NCBI RefSeq assembly: GCF_021018805.1 | Contig: NC_086253.1 | Location: 33,296,083 to 33,360,082 of the forward strand | Origin: Prinia subflava | Taxonomy: Eukaryota; Chordata; Aves; Passeriformes; Cisticolidae | Length of the DNA stretch: 64,000 bases | Direction: 5' to 3' | Shown: in pieces, positions 40,501 to 51,640 of the stretch | Layout of the letters: every line of letters begins with the position of its first letter | Numbering within the stretch: the stretch's first letter is position 1 | The notes under the pieces: generated by a model | The model's database searches: none | Seen by the model: only the letters and a program-made list of their open reading frames with translations | What the model was told of the DNA's origin: nothing | Position numbers and translations under genes: made by a program

Positions 40501-43500
40501 GTTTCCCTGGTTTTGACATCATATGGAATTTAGAGGGTCAGTGAACTTGACGTGACAAATATGTTCCCACCTAGTAAAGGCAGTTGCTGCTCAGTCCATA
40601 TGGATTGATATATTTGCTGGTTTTTGCAGATGGAGGCAAAATATAGGTGGAGGGGGAAAGCATGTCTCATGCAGCAAGTAAGAGGTTGGATAGTAAGGAA
40701 TTAAGGATTAGATGTTACAGAGAATGCAAAAGGAATAAAAGCAGGTGGGTAAAAACTCAAGGAGAGGAGAGATGTTAAAAAGGAAACAAAATAGGAAAAT
40801 AAAAGTAGGGGTAAGGTAGGTGGTGAAGCTTCTAGGCTTCTAGACAGGAAATACAGAACACAACAGTATTAAGACTGCCTACCTTTGTTTAGGTCTGAAA
40901 TGACTGAGAAATAAGCTCTGGCTTTGCTAGAATCTTCTTAAGAGGATCTTGATCACATAAGAACAAGTCCTCTGCTCACATCAGTCCTGTGAAATGAGAA
41001 GGAAAACCAGAGTGCAAGGAGTGGAAATGAAGTAGCATAAGGTAGAAATCCTCACTGGCCTAGTAAATCACATATGCTGATTATAAATACAGAATTTCTA
41101 GGTGTAAAGCAGGGGACAAACAAGTCTAATATTTTTAAATAAGCTTGCTAAATATTTCAAATGGAGAAGTTCTCCTTTTCAGTCTTTTTCTGCCTCTTGA
41201 GTCATCGGCATTGCCTTTTGGACACAGGCTTTTGTGCCAAGCTTGAAAGTTTGGTTTATGTACCCCTGATGTGTCTTGCTACTTGGTCTTTCTGTTGCCA
41301 TCTTAGAGTCTGAGAATGCTGCAAAACCAGTCCAGAAGTTGAGAGAATTTAAGGTCCATCTGCACTGCATAGGACTGTCATACATACAGAGCTGGAACGT
41401 GTTGTACTGGCTGCATTTTCAGTGTTTACTTTTTTCTAACAGTGTGTGGTTCTGTGCCATGGAGCCCGGATAGGATTCTTTCAAGGGGATATCAGACTAC
41501 TCATGGATGACCTGAAAACACTGCAGCCAACTGTATTTCCTGTAGTACCAAGACTGTTGAACAGAATGTTTGACAAGGTAAGTCTACAGGCATGAGCGCA
41601 GGCATTTAAGAGACTCCATAAAGCTTGTGCTGACAGAGTAGGAGTACCTGCTGTGCCCTGGGATATTAAATTGGTGTGCTAATAAATGTGTGTATCTCTT
41701 TCTAAAAGAGAGCTGAAAGTGCAGGGAATAGTACTGGTTGCATTGAAACACTTTCAGGCAGCAAATACTAAGTGTTGAAAAGTCTGGCTAGGGGACTTGA
41801 TTCTCACTATCTTGATTAATGTCTTAGTGTTTTGCTCTGAGCAAGCTATTTAAGTCTAGTCTATGACACGAAAATGAGGCTTGGCATCTGCTTGCCACGT
41901 TTTTAGCATCTGACTCATGGAGTGGAATTTGCAAAGCAAGGTCAGGTGTTTGCCTCTGTTTGCATGGACACATACAAATTTCCTACATGGCAGCCAGTGT
42001 GTCCTAGCTGAGAGAACTGTAAACCAGCCAGCTATGAGTGCTTGGGAGAAGGTGTGTCTGTAGCCCCACTCTCCTGTGTGTGCTGCTTGCCTGCTCAGGG
42101 TCATCTGAGATGGGAATTTCAAAGTAGATTCTTTCTTGAACTTCAGATTTTAATTGGTCTTTTGCATGTGAGTGACTGACTCCTTTTAGGGTACAACCAG
42201 GGGAGCTAAAGGATATAATAAATCCTGTGATTGCTAAAGAAATGGCAGAGCTGTCTACAATGTCTTAGCCAGGACATTTCTCTGATCATGAGGCTAGAGG
42301 AACACCAAGTAACACAAGGTTCTGTTTGACTCAAGAACAAATAGTGCCACTGGAATCCATTTGGAGGGGAGGAAAACCTGGGACCAGTTTTTAGCACTTA
42401 AAATGTAGCTCTGTCATTAAATGTTATTCTGCTCACACATTCTCTACTGGAATTTGAGAAGCAAAGTCAAAGCTTGGGACTTAGTTCTCATGATTTCCTC
42501 TTGCTTGTTTAGCCTTGTGCCCTGAGGCTTCCACCATTTCAACCTCATCCACCCATGCAGTAACCTAACATGTGAAGCCAGCAAGTTGGGGAATGGGCAT
42601 GGCAGGGAGGCATAATGATGCAGTCTGCATGCCTCCAGTCATAATGCTGAGTCTTCCTTTTTTCCAAATGAACATACTAATATGTGGGTTGCTATTGAGT
42701 CTGTTCTCTGGCTTCCTGAGAACAGCTAGGAGGAGTCTTTGAAAAGTGATCTAAAGTGCAAATTTGTGTACGCAAGACAGATCTCCTTTTGGTGGTTCTG
42801 AAGTGACCTGCATCTCCTCACAACACCATGTGTTACATTTATGATAGGGTTCTTTTCAGAAAATGCTGAGGATTATGCTCAATTTGAATTTTGATGATAC
42901 TAGAATAGAGAAGTAAACCATCCATTTTCATTCATACTTTTTAATGAAGAAATTGTGCATTGAAACAATATCACACAGTTTGATGGATATCAAGAATTAG
43001 TTAAGTGCCGATTTCAACTCCTGACCTGAGGTCAAAATAAAAATGTACAAGTATTTCTTACTAGAATTAAGATGCTTATCAATAAAAGTTGTTTTAATTT
43101 ATTTGGCTTTCACTGTTAAGAGTCTCTATGCATGCATATGTAAGAAAAAGGGAATGGTAGTCTATTAGGATTCTAACCATAGTTCATCTTCCTTAATAGA
43201 TTTTTGGGCAGGCAGATTCTTCCTTAAAGAGGTGGCTGCTGGATTTTGCTTCCAAGAGGAAAGAAGCAGAACTCAGAAGTGGTATAGTTAGAAATAACAG
43301 TTTCTGGGATAAAGTCATCTTCCGTAAAATACAGGTATGCTTGAAAGCCTCTAAGTTGAACTTTGCAATTGTTGAATTTCATACAAATACTTATAATCTG
43401 GTATGGCTTTTTCACTGACTTAAGACTACCTGGCTACTCAGAGCAAAAATCAGAGCTATCTTTTTATTTTCAACCTCATTTTTTTCAATTCCCTTAGTTC

Positions 43501-46500
43501 TCATAGTATCAGCTAACTGTATTAAGGAAGTCACTCTGAAATAGTCTGGTGCTTCTCTCTTACCACTTTGAAAGCAAACATTGTCCTTCTGAAGGAAGAA
43601 TGCTAAGTATGACACAGTGCCACCTGTAACCCCCACTGTCTTCTCCCTGTCGGTCACTAGTAAGTCATGCCTACTATTACATCTGACACTCACTTGCAAT
43701 GGCCTTAACCTTGGCTGTACAACATGCCCATGTGGCTGCTTTTTATAGCGTTCAGGATGTATGAGAAACTGATGCAAGGCAGTTAAAAATAAAGCCATCA
43801 CTGTAAGGCCACGGCTTACGCTCTTTTTTGCAGAGTCTGCATTGCAGTGACACCATGTACAGATACTGTATGTTTGAGATTCTGTATCTTCCAGCTATTA
43901 ATGAGACTAAAAACACTGCAAGAAAGACAGCTTGCAGTAGCAGACTAAACTTCTATTCTCTAACATTTGTGGGTGGCACTGTAGGTGAACACTGGCTAAG
44001 GGTGTTACAGAAGATGACTCTAGAAATACTTCTGAAGTGCTTTTGGTGTCCACAGTATCTTGTGTCTGTTGTAGGCAAGTTTGGGAGGAAAAGTAAAGCT
44101 GATGGTTACAGGAGCAGCACCTGTGTCTGCAAGTGTACTGACCTTCCTGAGAACAGCTCTTGGCTGTCAGGTGAGTTGCCTGGCCTTAGTCCTAAACCCT
44201 AAATATTTTAACACCTGGCTCCAGCTTTGTTAGAGCTTTTCTAGCTCTAGTTTGATTATATGGATAACTCTTTCTAGTATTCTTGGAAACTATACAAGTG
44301 TATGCTCTTTTCCTGAGTTTCTATCAGTCCCCTGAAATTTCCACATTTGTCCCAAAGTCTTAACTGAAGTAACCTGCTGACCTGTCTTAGAGGAAAGATT
44401 TTATTCATGGGCTACAGTAAGCAATAAATTACCTGCTTCATTTAATTTCTGGAGTTTGCCTTGCTTACAGAAGTATTTATAACTACTGTAGAAAATCTGA
44501 TAATCAATGTGGTAATATTGTAGTGTTGCTGTTTTGAAGATGAGGCTGGGATCAATCAAATTGCACACATTGCATTTATTTTCAGAGCCTCTTCAAAGTA
44601 TATGCTTGTGGGGGTAAAATTTGAACAGCAGTGGCATAGAATAGAACAAATGTGTTGAAATTAAATACATTTCAAGGATAGAAAACAAAAATACTCAAAT
44701 ATCAGGCTTCCATAATTTCTTTAAGTTTTTCAGTGGTGTGCTGAGAACACAGCACTGTTTTTTCATTGTTACAGTGGTGTAACAATGCATTCTGCACAGA
44801 AGAGGGAAGCCTGTCTCGTGTACAGTAATTACAGAGTTGTGATGGAGCCTAGGGATTCCATTTCTGGCTGTCTCCTACAAACCTATTTTTAAATTGTGTG
44901 AATAAAGTTGCTGCTAGTGCTATGGTTCTTAATTTCTTTCTTGCTTCCTCTGCTGCTTTGTTTTAATCTAAACAGGTGTCACATGCCATGTGAAACTTTT
45001 GAATAAATATTGGAACTGAAAGTGGAATATTAGCACTTAAAATTGTGTACTGTGATAAAACTAATATTTCAGGGATTTTTTTAGAAGGTGCTGAGGGGTT
45101 TGGTTCAAATCTAAATGATTAGAAGAAAAGAAATAAAATATTAATTGCATTTTAACGAAGAAACTGTGTTGAAAAGTAATGGTCTTAGGTTACATTTTGA
45201 TTTTACCTTCTAGTTCTATGAAGGTTATGGACAGACTGAATGCACAGCTGGATGCTCCCTGTCATTGCCTGGTGACTGGACAGCAGGTATGATGTTCAGC
45301 TGTCTATCTGTCTGTTAAATTTTAGGATTACTGAAATTTTTTAGAGGTCTCCAATCACTTTATTTTATCTTCAATAACACCTATCACAAAGGATAAGATG
45401 GATTTTCTTCAAGTGAAATAAAATTCTAAAGGGATCCCTTGACATTTCTACCCCTAAATAGCAATGAATGTTCAGTAATTCAAATTTCTAATAGGATTTG
45501 TTCTTGTAAGTTGAAGTAGCTTTAGGAAAGGGGTGGTCATAGTATTAACCTTTGTAGATTCTGTCAAACACAAATCTTCTGTGTATAAAGGCAGTGCTGG
45601 AAATGCAAATGGCATTTTTTGGTGTTGGAATCAGGACCCTCAGCTGTTAATCTCCAGCTCCCTAACTGAAATAGTATTGCTAATGGAAACTATAGTGGGA
45701 CTTCTGCTACTTAAATATGTCTGTAGAGTGAGGATCCTGACTATAAGCAAAAGCAAGCCTGAGTACATGGTTCAGCTTACAACATTCTTAGGGATATCTG
45801 AGAATTTAATGTTTCAGTCCTGGCAAATTCAAGCTACTGGAAATCAGTTTTCCATCTTTCTTCAGTGTGTAAGCAGCTTATGTTTTTTTTTCAGAATCTG
45901 ACTAAAAAGCATCAGGCTATTCAAGTGTTACTCTGTTTAATAGGTCATGTTGGAGCACCAATGCCATGCAATCTCATCAAGCTTGTTGATGTACAAGAAA
46001 TGAATTACTTGGCTTCCAAAGGAGAGGGTGAGGTAAGTAATTTCAGAAGGTCAAGATGAGCCTCTTGGGAAATTTTGGAATATGTTTTTTTTGTTCCTGA
46101 AATAACTGAGTTTAGTAAAAGTGCTAAACATGGCCTGCTACCTAAAATCTAAGATGCCTGCAAGCAATACCAGTTAATGATTCACAGAAGCAAGTCAGGA
46201 AATAGTATATGGGAAGGGAGAAATAGTAATCTGTTATCCCACAGGGTAACAGATGGTTAAATGACCATACATAAAGTTGTATGACTGAGGCAACATCTTC
46301 CAGCTGTGGAACAGCTGGGAAGTGTGGCCACTTCATACTGCAGCTACCCTTCTGCAGAATGCTGGCAGAGGGCTTCCCTCCCACTCCACTGCCAAGGGCC
46401 AGAGAACAGCTGATGCATATAGCCACCTACCCAGCTTGTGATTTGTGAGATTAGGTAATTTAAAGTGGCTGGAAACTTCTAAGAGAAATTGAGATCAAAT

Positions 46501-49500
46501 GCCATGAACGTTGCTGATTATTTGTGATGGCTGCCTGCACATTTTTCTGAACTTTTTGTATGCAGTCTACATACAAATTGAACATACATGTTTTACAAAT
46601 TGCATTTTGAGGACTCAGCTTTATATGCAATGCTATATGCTGTCTTTTAAAATATTTTTTGAAGTAAAGTATGTACAGATATAACTCTGTATATACTTTG
46701 AACAGATGTTCATGTAGCAATTTATTTTCCCCAGGCCCTGAAAACAGATTAACTGTGGTGTCTTTGATATGCTTTCAAGAGGCTGTGGGGGCAGCTGGGG
46801 GAGCGAGAAATTAAAAGTAGCTTAAGCAAGTAACTAACTTGTGGCTACAAAGGACTTCTAATATTTTTTGTTTTTTGGTTGTAATTCGTATGAGACTAGA
46901 GACAAACCATTGGGCTTTAACTCCCAGAAATACTCAAGTATTTAGTTGACCTTTGTGGTGGGAAACTGCTTGCAAGTGAAGAATAATGTCAAAATTCTTC
47001 TGTCTTACATATGACTCCATATTTAGTCTTCATCAGCAAATTTTCCTTCATGTTCAGTATGTTCTTAAAGCTTGGTCTGCTAGAGGAACCAAGTATAAAT
47101 TCTTATAATGAGAAATAGTTAAATAGGTAAAGAAAAACCTCCTAAAAGTGTTTTGCTTGCATTTAATGTGAAAAAATTGCTGCACTAGGAGTGCCTTTGG
47201 ACTTGAATAAAAATGATAGCCCCTTTATATATCAAGTGCTATTTTAGTCTTTCAGGCCTAACTTCCTCATTACTGTTCTATTACTATTCTAAATATAACA
47301 AAAAGTATTGTAACTTGCTTCACAGGACTCAAAGCCCATGGCTATAGAGTTGGCTTGCCTTATCCATTTGCCTAAAATATACATTCTTACTTATTTTCTT
47401 CTTTTCATCTGGGTTAAATATTTCTAGTCCCCTTCTCTGAGAATAAGCTTGCAATAGTCTCTGCTCTATCAGCCTTGCTTTTCACTTTTGCCAGTCAAGA
47501 AGAATAAATTTGTGAATAGAATTATATATGAGCATATGCATATGCAGATGAGATCTCAGTTCCAGCTAGCAGGGTACAGATAAATGGTTTGCTGTCTCTA
47601 CTGGGAAAAACTGTCACCTAGTGCCTTCCTGTGGTCAAAATTAATGTTTGATAGGTCAGTCTTTGACTTGAGTGAGACATGGAAAGTTCTTTCCTTCATA
47701 CCCTTCCAGATAAGGTCTGCTTTAGAACAGAAGTGACTCGCTTTGTAAAATATGACTCCAGTTTGATCCCAAGTTTGGTACTGTCTCCATAAGGTCATCA
47801 GAACCCTTGCTTATACTGTGACCTCCCTCCTACTGAGAACATCTCATGTTCATTGTATTGTCATTCACCAGCATGCTGGGTAGGCACTGAAAATTTTTCA
47901 AGAATCAATTGCTGAACTACATTAGTAATTCCTTCTAGCCTAGTTTTTGGATAGCTTTGTGTGCCATTTGCTTGATATACAACTTTTTTTATTCCTCTGC
48001 TAGTTTTAGCACAATGCCCATGCTGTTTACCAAAACTGAAATGAACATGTTGACAGGCTGAGAGAGAGTATTTCTGGATATAGCAGAATTTTTTCACATA
48101 AATAAATAATACCAAATTTCTTCTGATAGTTTCCAGTTATTCAAGTAGTGGGTAGGAACACTGCTGCTAGACTGGAAGAGAATAGATCCTTCGAATTGCT
48201 TCTTGTATTTCATACCAATGGAAAATGTTAGGCCTCCAAAAACCATGAGTAGAAGTTCCTGTACAAACACAAACTTCCTCTTGCCTTTTTAATGGGGGTT
48301 AAGAACCATTGGGGAAAGCATTTGTTGATAGTATTGATTGCTAACTTTACTTCATTTTAGCATATATTAACAAATGGTTCTTTTCAGGTGTGTATTAAAG
48401 GGGTAAATGTGTTCCGTGGCTATTTAAAAGATCCAGAAAAAACGGCAGAGGCTTTGGATAAAGATGGCTGGCTTCATACAGGAGATATTGGGAAATGGCT
48501 ACCAGTAAGTTAACTTACATAGCTGGAATCATACTTCTATAGTTATGAGCAGAAATTTAATAAATATATTAGAGAACATTTGGCATTGAATAGAATTAGT
48601 TAGGTGAAAGACAAGAATTTGTGGATAATCACTGTTGTAGCTGAATCTGTGTGCATGGGCCTAAAAATGTATTGACAGTGCCAGTCCTGAGGCTTCCCCC
48701 AGTTTAGATTAGATAGATACATAACCTGTTTTGTTCTAACATTAGTTTGACAGTTCTCTGGCCCTGGCACAGTTTTACTGTGCCAGTGTGGCATGCCTAA
48801 GGTGTGTAGATTGGTTTTTCACTTGAAATGCCTCCTCTGAATGAAAGTTATTTCTGTCAACAGAATGGTACATTAAAGATCATTGACCGGAAAAAACACA
48901 TATTTAAACTAGCCCAGGGAGAGTACATAGCACCAGAGAAAATAGAGAATGTGTATCTGAGATGTGAAGCTGTTGCACAGGTGTTTGTCCATGGAGAGAG
49001 CTTGCAGGTAAGTATTTTTCAGATAATTTAAAAAACTAATGTAAAAGGAGACTGCAGAAAAGTCTTTCTTTCTTCTTTCCCCCCACCCCAAACTTTGTGA
49101 CTGAAATTTAAATTTTTGTTGTAAACTTTTATCATTATGCATTTTGGTTCTGATTGGATTCCAGCATTACATAGCACGTTGCTGGATTTAGTTTCACACC
49201 AGGTAATGAAGCTGAACTAATTTGTGTATTAATGATTGCATATAAATTGCTAACAGCGTGCAGTGGAAAAAACAAAAACCAAAACAGAACACCCCACACA
49301 CACCAAGCAATATCTTGGGGTATATTCTGGATATCTTGGGGGTTTTCAAGTGTAAAGAGAAATGTGGGTCTTAATTCTTTCAATACAGCTTCTGAACTGC
49401 ACTTCCCGTGTTCAAGTAGCGGAAAGCTGCTGACTTTACAGCAGGATCAAAAAGGCTGCCCAAAGAAATATGTAGGCACTAAAGTGTTGACTGAGGAATT

Positions 49501-50143
49501 TTTCTCAAGGTTTTTTCTTTTTTTTAAGGCCTTCTTAGTAGGTGTTGTGATACCTGATCCTGATACTCTGCACAACTGGGCCAAGAAAAAGGGAATTGAA
49601 GGCTCCTATCAAGAGCTATGCAGAAACAAGGTAAGGCATATATAACTGAACAGTTAGCTGTTCTGCATCGACTTTTTCAAGTTGCTGCTTATGCAAGCAT
49701 GAAGCTATACAATGTATTTCTGTATCTACAGGATGTAAAAAAATACATTCTGGAGGACATGGTGAGAATTGGGAAAGAATCTGGTTTGAAGTCATTTGAA
49801 CAGGTATGATGCTTATGAAAACCAAATACCTAATTCTTTAAATTTCTCAACACTAATATGATCTGATTCTCCAGAAACTGCTTTCAGTTTGTATCTGGAA
49901 GACTTCTCAAGTGATGGGCTTTGTTATGATGTCTGGGCGAGTTTTTAATAGTCTTGTCTATTTCAAGGAATACAGCTTCATTAGTAATTTCTTATTTTCC
50001 AGGTGAAAGACATTGTCCTGCACACTGAAATGTTTTCTATTGAAAACGGCCTGTTGACACCAACACTGAAGGCGAAGAGACCAGAACTGCGAAAATACTT
50101 CCAGTCACAGATAGATGAACTCTATGCTAATGCCAAAATGTAA
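22378..50143 (+). CDS. ACSL1: long-chain acyl-CoA synthetase 1, complete, 20 coding exons
   Basis: The enzyme joins long-chain fatty acids to CoA using ATP (EC 6.2.1.3) and acts at the outer mitochondrial membrane and ER, feeding beta-oxidation and lipid synthesis. The exons add up to 698 codons, the length of human ACSL1, with every junction GT-AG and in phase. An N-terminal hydrophobic anchor lies at about residues 25-44 ([20 protein letters not shown]). The AMP-binding loop TSGTTGNPKG is at 276-285, the fatty-acid gate segment [12 protein letters not shown] at 317-328, YEGYGQTE at 455-462, the FACS signature DGWLHTGD at 533-540 with IDRKK at 553-557, and the C-terminal LTPTLKAKR at 670-678, whose lysine is the usual catalytic one of adenylate-forming enzymes. 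The start is the ATG at 22378, giving [10 protein letters not shown] as in other vertebrates. No frameshift or lost key residue was seen. Coordinates span introns; exons are listed separately. Confidence 0.97.
25233..25300 (-). mobile_element. CR1 LINE fragment (minus orientation)
   Basis: The blocks GCACCAGACCAGGTTGCCCA, CAGCCTGGCCTTGAA and CTTCCAGGGATG are the reverse complement of the CR1 segment around LEVFKARLDGALSNLV. It is short and diverged. Confidence 0.65.
27482..27517. repeat. imperfect hairpin
   Basis: The left arm ATAAGGTGTACATAAACA (27482-27499) pairs with TGTTTATGTACCTTAT (27502-27517) apart from a two-base bulge, with a two-base loop. It lies in ACSL1 intron 2; no function is known. 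Confidence 0.75.
28031..28069. repeat. perfect 17-bp hairpin
   Basis: AAGTTACATCTTACAAA at 28031-28047 is followed by a five-base loop and its exact reverse complement at 28053-28069. The left part (CAGGTAAGTTAC, 28026-28037) also has a second exact reverse complement at 27940-27951. It lies 0.5 kb upstream of ACSL1 exon 3. Confidence 0.9.
28587..28701 (+). CDS. ACSL1: ACSL1 exon 3 (residues 66-104)
   Basis: Acceptor TTTTCTTAG and donor CAA|GTAAGT. It translates [17 protein letters not shown] and then [18 protein letters not shown], and leaves one base for the next codon. Confidence 0.95.
29066..29130 (+). CDS. ACSL1: ACSL1 exon 4 (residues 104-125)
   Basis: It follows a T-rich acceptor ending TTTTTCAG and ends AAAGAG|GTAAGC. 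It translates [20 protein letters not shown] and E, ending in phase 0. Confidence 0.95.
30331..30432 (+). CDS. ACSL1: ACSL1 exon 5 (residues 126-159)
   Basis: Acceptor GCTCCTTCAG and donor CCTGAG|GTAATT. It translates [18 protein letters not shown] and on to [10 protein letters not shown], a block well conserved in the ACSL family. 34 codons, phase 0 at both ends. Confidence 0.95.
30433..34034 (+). other. ACSL1 intron 5
   Basis: No exon, mobile element or notable repeat was seen in this 3.6-kb intron. Its open frames are short and lack recognisable domains. Confidence 0.65.
34035..34134 (+). CDS. ACSL1: ACSL1 exon 6 (residues 160-193)
   Basis: Acceptor CTTTGTGCAG and donor AAAG|GTAGGA. It translates [20 protein letters not shown] and on to TYIVNK, leaving one base. 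Confidence 0.95.
34302..34480 (+). CDS. ACSL1: ACSL1 exon 7 (residues 193-252)
   Basis: Acceptor TTTTCATCAG and donor ATAGAG|GTGAGA. It translates [18 protein letters not shown] and on to [12 protein letters not shown]. Phase 0 at the end. Confidence 0.95.
34481..37240 (+). other. ACSL1 intron 7
   Basis: No exon is supported in this 2.8-kb intron. It contains one minus-strand CR1 tail (37032-37115), only about 125 bases before the exon 8 acceptor. Confidence 0.65.
37032..37115 (-). mobile_element. CR1 LINE 3'-end fragment (minus orientation)
   Basis: It reads ACACAGAATAGTTTGGGTTG, then GGAAGGAACCTTAAAGATCA, TCTAGTTCC and 'ccctgggcagg', the reverse complement of the CR1 3' tail seen at 12.8 kb. 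Confidence 0.8.
37241..37273 (+). CDS. ACSL1: ACSL1 exon 8, 33-base microexon (residues 253-263)
   Basis: Acceptor CTTTCTGCAG and donor CCTGTG|GTAAGT. It translates [11 protein letters not shown], 11 codons in phase 0, so it could be skipped without shifting the frame. It matches the ...DLGRANRRKPK... stretch of the human protein. Confidence 0.93.
37445..37496 (+). CDS. ACSL1: ACSL1 exon 9 (residues 264-281, first part of AMP-binding loop)
   Basis: Acceptor AACTCTCATAG and donor AACAG|GTACAC. It translates [17 protein letters not shown]. The intron splits the glycine codon of the P-loop. Confidence 0.95.
37497..38277 (+). other. ACSL1 intron 9
   Basis: No exon or repeat was seen apart from short T-rich runs. 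Confidence 0.6.
38278..38351 (+). CDS. ACSL1: ACSL1 exon 10 (residues 281-305, rest of AMP-binding loop)
   Basis: Acceptor TTCTTCCTTAG and donor AGAG|GTAAAC. It translates [19 protein letters not shown] and on to KTTE, completing the ATP-binding loop begun in exon 9. Confidence 0.95.
38352..39104 (+). other. ACSL1 intron 10
   Basis: I searched by eye for a second, mutually exclusive gate exon (a SYLPLAH-type segment) and found none. No repeat was seen. Confidence 0.55.
39105..39182 (+). CDS. ACSL1: ACSL1 exon 11, fatty-acid gate exon, F version (residues 306-331)
   Basis: Acceptor ACACTTACAG and donor GTTGAG|GTAAGC. It translates [11 protein letters not shown] followed by [15 protein letters not shown]. 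In ACSL1 and ACSL6 of mammals this 26-codon exon exists in two mutually exclusive forms, with Phe or Tyr at the gate; this one carries Phe (residue 319). Confidence 0.95.
39183..41442 (+). other. ACSL1 intron 11
   Basis: No second gate exon was found by eye. A short TA/GT run lies at about 40060-40100. Otherwise it is plain intron. Confidence 0.6.
41443..41577 (+). CDS. ACSL1: ACSL1 exon 12 (residues 332-376)
   Basis: Acceptor TTTTTTCTAACAG and donor GACAAG|GTAAGT. It translates [20 protein letters not shown] and on to [13 protein letters not shown]. 45 codons, phase 0. Confidence 0.96.
41578..43199 (+). other. ACSL1 intron 12
   Basis: No exon, RNA gene or mobile element was recognised. Confidence 0.6.
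43200..43334 (+). CDS. ACSL1: ACSL1 exon 13 (residues 377-421)
   Basis: Acceptor CTTCCTTAATAG and donor ATACAG|GTATGC. It translates [20 protein letters not shown] and on to [14 protein letters not shown]. 45 codons, phase 0. Confidence 0.96.
43335..44074 (+). other. ACSL1 intron 13
   Basis: No exon or mobile element was recognised. A minus-strand open frame at 43412-43801 and a plus-strand one running into exon 14 look like chance. Confidence 0.6.
44075..44170 (+). CDS. ACSL1: ACSL1 exon 14 (residues 422-453)
   Basis: Acceptor GTCTGTTGTAG and donor TGTCAG|GTGAGT. It translates [20 protein letters not shown] and on to LRTALGCQ, containing the MVTGAAP motif of the AMP-binding fold. Confidence 0.96.
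44171..45213 (+). other. ACSL1 intron 14
   Basis: No exon or mobile element was recognised. Confidence 0.6.
45214..45286 (+). CDS. ACSL1: ACSL1 exon 15 (residues 454-478)
   Basis: Acceptor TTACCTTCTAG and donor CAGCAG|GTATGA. It translates [20 protein letters not shown] and on to DWTA, with the YGQTE motif that contacts the adenylate. Confidence 0.96.
45287..45943 (+). other. ACSL1 intron 15
   Basis: No exon or mobile element was recognised. Confidence 0.6.
45944..46032 (+). CDS. ACSL1: ACSL1 exon 16 (residues 478-507)
   Basis: Acceptor CTGTTTAATAG and donor GGTGAG|GTAAGT. It translates [20 protein letters not shown] and on to ASKGEGE. Confidence 0.96.
46033..48387 (+). other. ACSL1 intron 16
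   Basis: No exon or mobile element was recognised in this 2.4-kb intron. Confidence 0.6.
48388..48504 (+). CDS. ACSL1: ACSL1 exon 17, FACS signature (residues 508-546)
   Basis: Acceptor GTTCTTTTCAG and donor CTACCA|GTAAGT. It translates [18 protein letters not shown] and on to [16 protein letters not shown], the fatty-acyl-CoA synthetase signature needed for catalysis and chain-length choice. Confidence 0.96.
48864..49007 (+). CDS. ACSL1: ACSL1 exon 18 (residues 547-594)
   Basis: Acceptor TTCTGTCAACAG and donor TTGCAG|GTAAGT. It translates [20 protein letters not shown] and on to [12 protein letters not shown], the hinge and start of the C-terminal domain. Confidence 0.96.
49008..49528 (+). 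other. ACSL1 intron 18
   Basis: No exon or mobile element was recognised. Open frames across it are chance readings. Confidence 0.6.
49529..49630 (+). CDS. ACSL1: ACSL1 exon 19 (residues 595-628)
   Basis: Acceptor CTTTTTTTTAAG and donor AACAAG|GTAAGG. It translates [20 protein letters not shown] and on to YQELCRNK. Confidence 0.96.
49732..49803 (+). CDS. ACSL1: ACSL1 exon 20 (residues 629-652)
   Basis: Acceptor GTATCTACAG and donor GAACAG|GTATGA. It translates [20 protein letters not shown] and SFEQ. The intron before it is only about 100 bases. Confidence 0.95.
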
Positions 50144-51640
50144 CTGCAAATGGAATGAAGAAAGTGGCACACGTCTGTCTACTGTTGGCCTTCATATCTG
50201 TATTTTGACTACAGCAAAAATAGGGAAGGAAACTGTGCAATCATTAACTTGTACAAAAATGGGTACTTGCCATAGGAACATTGAAGAAATGGAACACTGC
50301 CTTACTGTCAAGTCGTGTTGCATACTGTTTTTATGGTGACCTACAATTTCCAAAAAGAGCCTTAACTATAAATGGTAACTATATGTAAGTTATTTAATAT
50401 TTCCTTGGTCAAAAATGGGACTCACCTTCACCAAGGAGCTATGGTTTTATTGCCAGCATGTTTGCTGTCTGCAGTGTGTTTTGCAGTTGTCAATTCCACA
50501 AAGGATTTGGCAGCTTTGAAAATGCCTCTAAGTATCTTGCATCCTCAGAAAAATTACTTAATCTGTTCAAAGAAACCCCACCACCCAACCACCAAAAAGC
50601 CCAAACCCTTACAGTTTGCATAGCTGGTATCACATCTTCAGTCAGACCCAATATTAACTGGGGCAAGGCATCTGAACTGCATCTCCTCTCTCCATCTGCA
50701 GCCAGTTATGGGATGTACTTCTATAAGGTAGGAGTCAGCACTCCACACATAGAAGACTGATGAACCGGCGTTCCTCAGAGTGAGCGTGCATATGGCAGTT
50801 TGCACTGTGTGGATGCAGTTCATGCAGTGGGTGTAGCCTCTGCTACGTTAGCGCGATTCTGGAGTGGTGCCAGCCCTGCAAATGAGCAGATCTCAGCTCT
50901 GGCGAGAACACTAGAGACCTAAAATCCAAATCAGGGGGCTGGGCAATGCTAACAGTCAGGGTAAATATTACACCTGTACCAGACACTTGTTTCCCTGTAA
51001 TGAACTTGTATTTCAAATGCATTTGATAAAAATGTGCCAGGCCCTCTGTAAGTGGAAGAGCTTCTGACATAACCTCTCTTTTCTGTGCTTTATGTATGAG
51101 CCACTGAGTACTCTTCACTGAATAGCAAAATAGGTCAGGTAGAATGTTTTTGCCTGATGCTTTGAAGCAATTGGAATTATTTATACATGCCAACAGAACT
51201 GTGCGTTGGCCCAGGATAGGTATTTGTTCAGGGATAAAAACCTAATTCCCAGATAAATTGCAAAATAATAATTAGTTATCTTTTGTTTGAAAAATCAGCA
51301 GAAATAAGCCTTATTACAGCATAGTCTTTTGCTACCCTTAACAGAGTTGGTTTTGCATTAACATTCATTGCTGTTTTTTGAAAACATGGATATATGTAAA
51401 ATACAAGCACAACAAGGTTTGCACTAAGATTTGTTTGTGACTGTAATGCACTACTCTGTAGCATAATTTCATATGTGTATGCAATTCAGGTACACAAATC
51501 CAAGTCAACTGTTAGAGCAGTAGTTTGTTACATTGAAATTCAAATGTTTGCTTAGTGTTGGCTATTTCTATGTTTTATAAAACCAAAACAATTTTCAAAA
51601 CCAATGAAGGAAACCAAAATAAATATTTCTGCATTTCAAT
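50003..51640 (+). CDS. ACSL1: ACSL1 exon 21, last (residues 653-698, stop at 50141-50143, 3'UTR)
   Basis: Acceptor CTTATTTTCCAG. The coding part translates [20 protein letters not shown] and ends [11 protein letters not shown] before the TAA. The catalytic lysine lies in LTPTLKAKR. About 1.5 kb of AT-rich 3'UTR follows, to the AATAAA at 51618; the exact cleavage point near 51640 is inferred. Confidence 0.92.
51618..51623 (+). terminator. ACSL1: ACSL1 polyadenylation signal
   Basis: AATAAA lies 1.5 kb after the stop codon and is followed by a GT-rich stretch (TGTGATGTGTTTGTTT) from about 51643, the usual arrangement for cleavage between the two. Confidence 0.8.

Noticed and set aside
38352..41442. 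Second (Tyr-type) gate exon of ACSL1
   Set aside because: Reading the introns on both sides of exon 11 for a SYLPLAH-like segment with splice sites gave nothing convincing.
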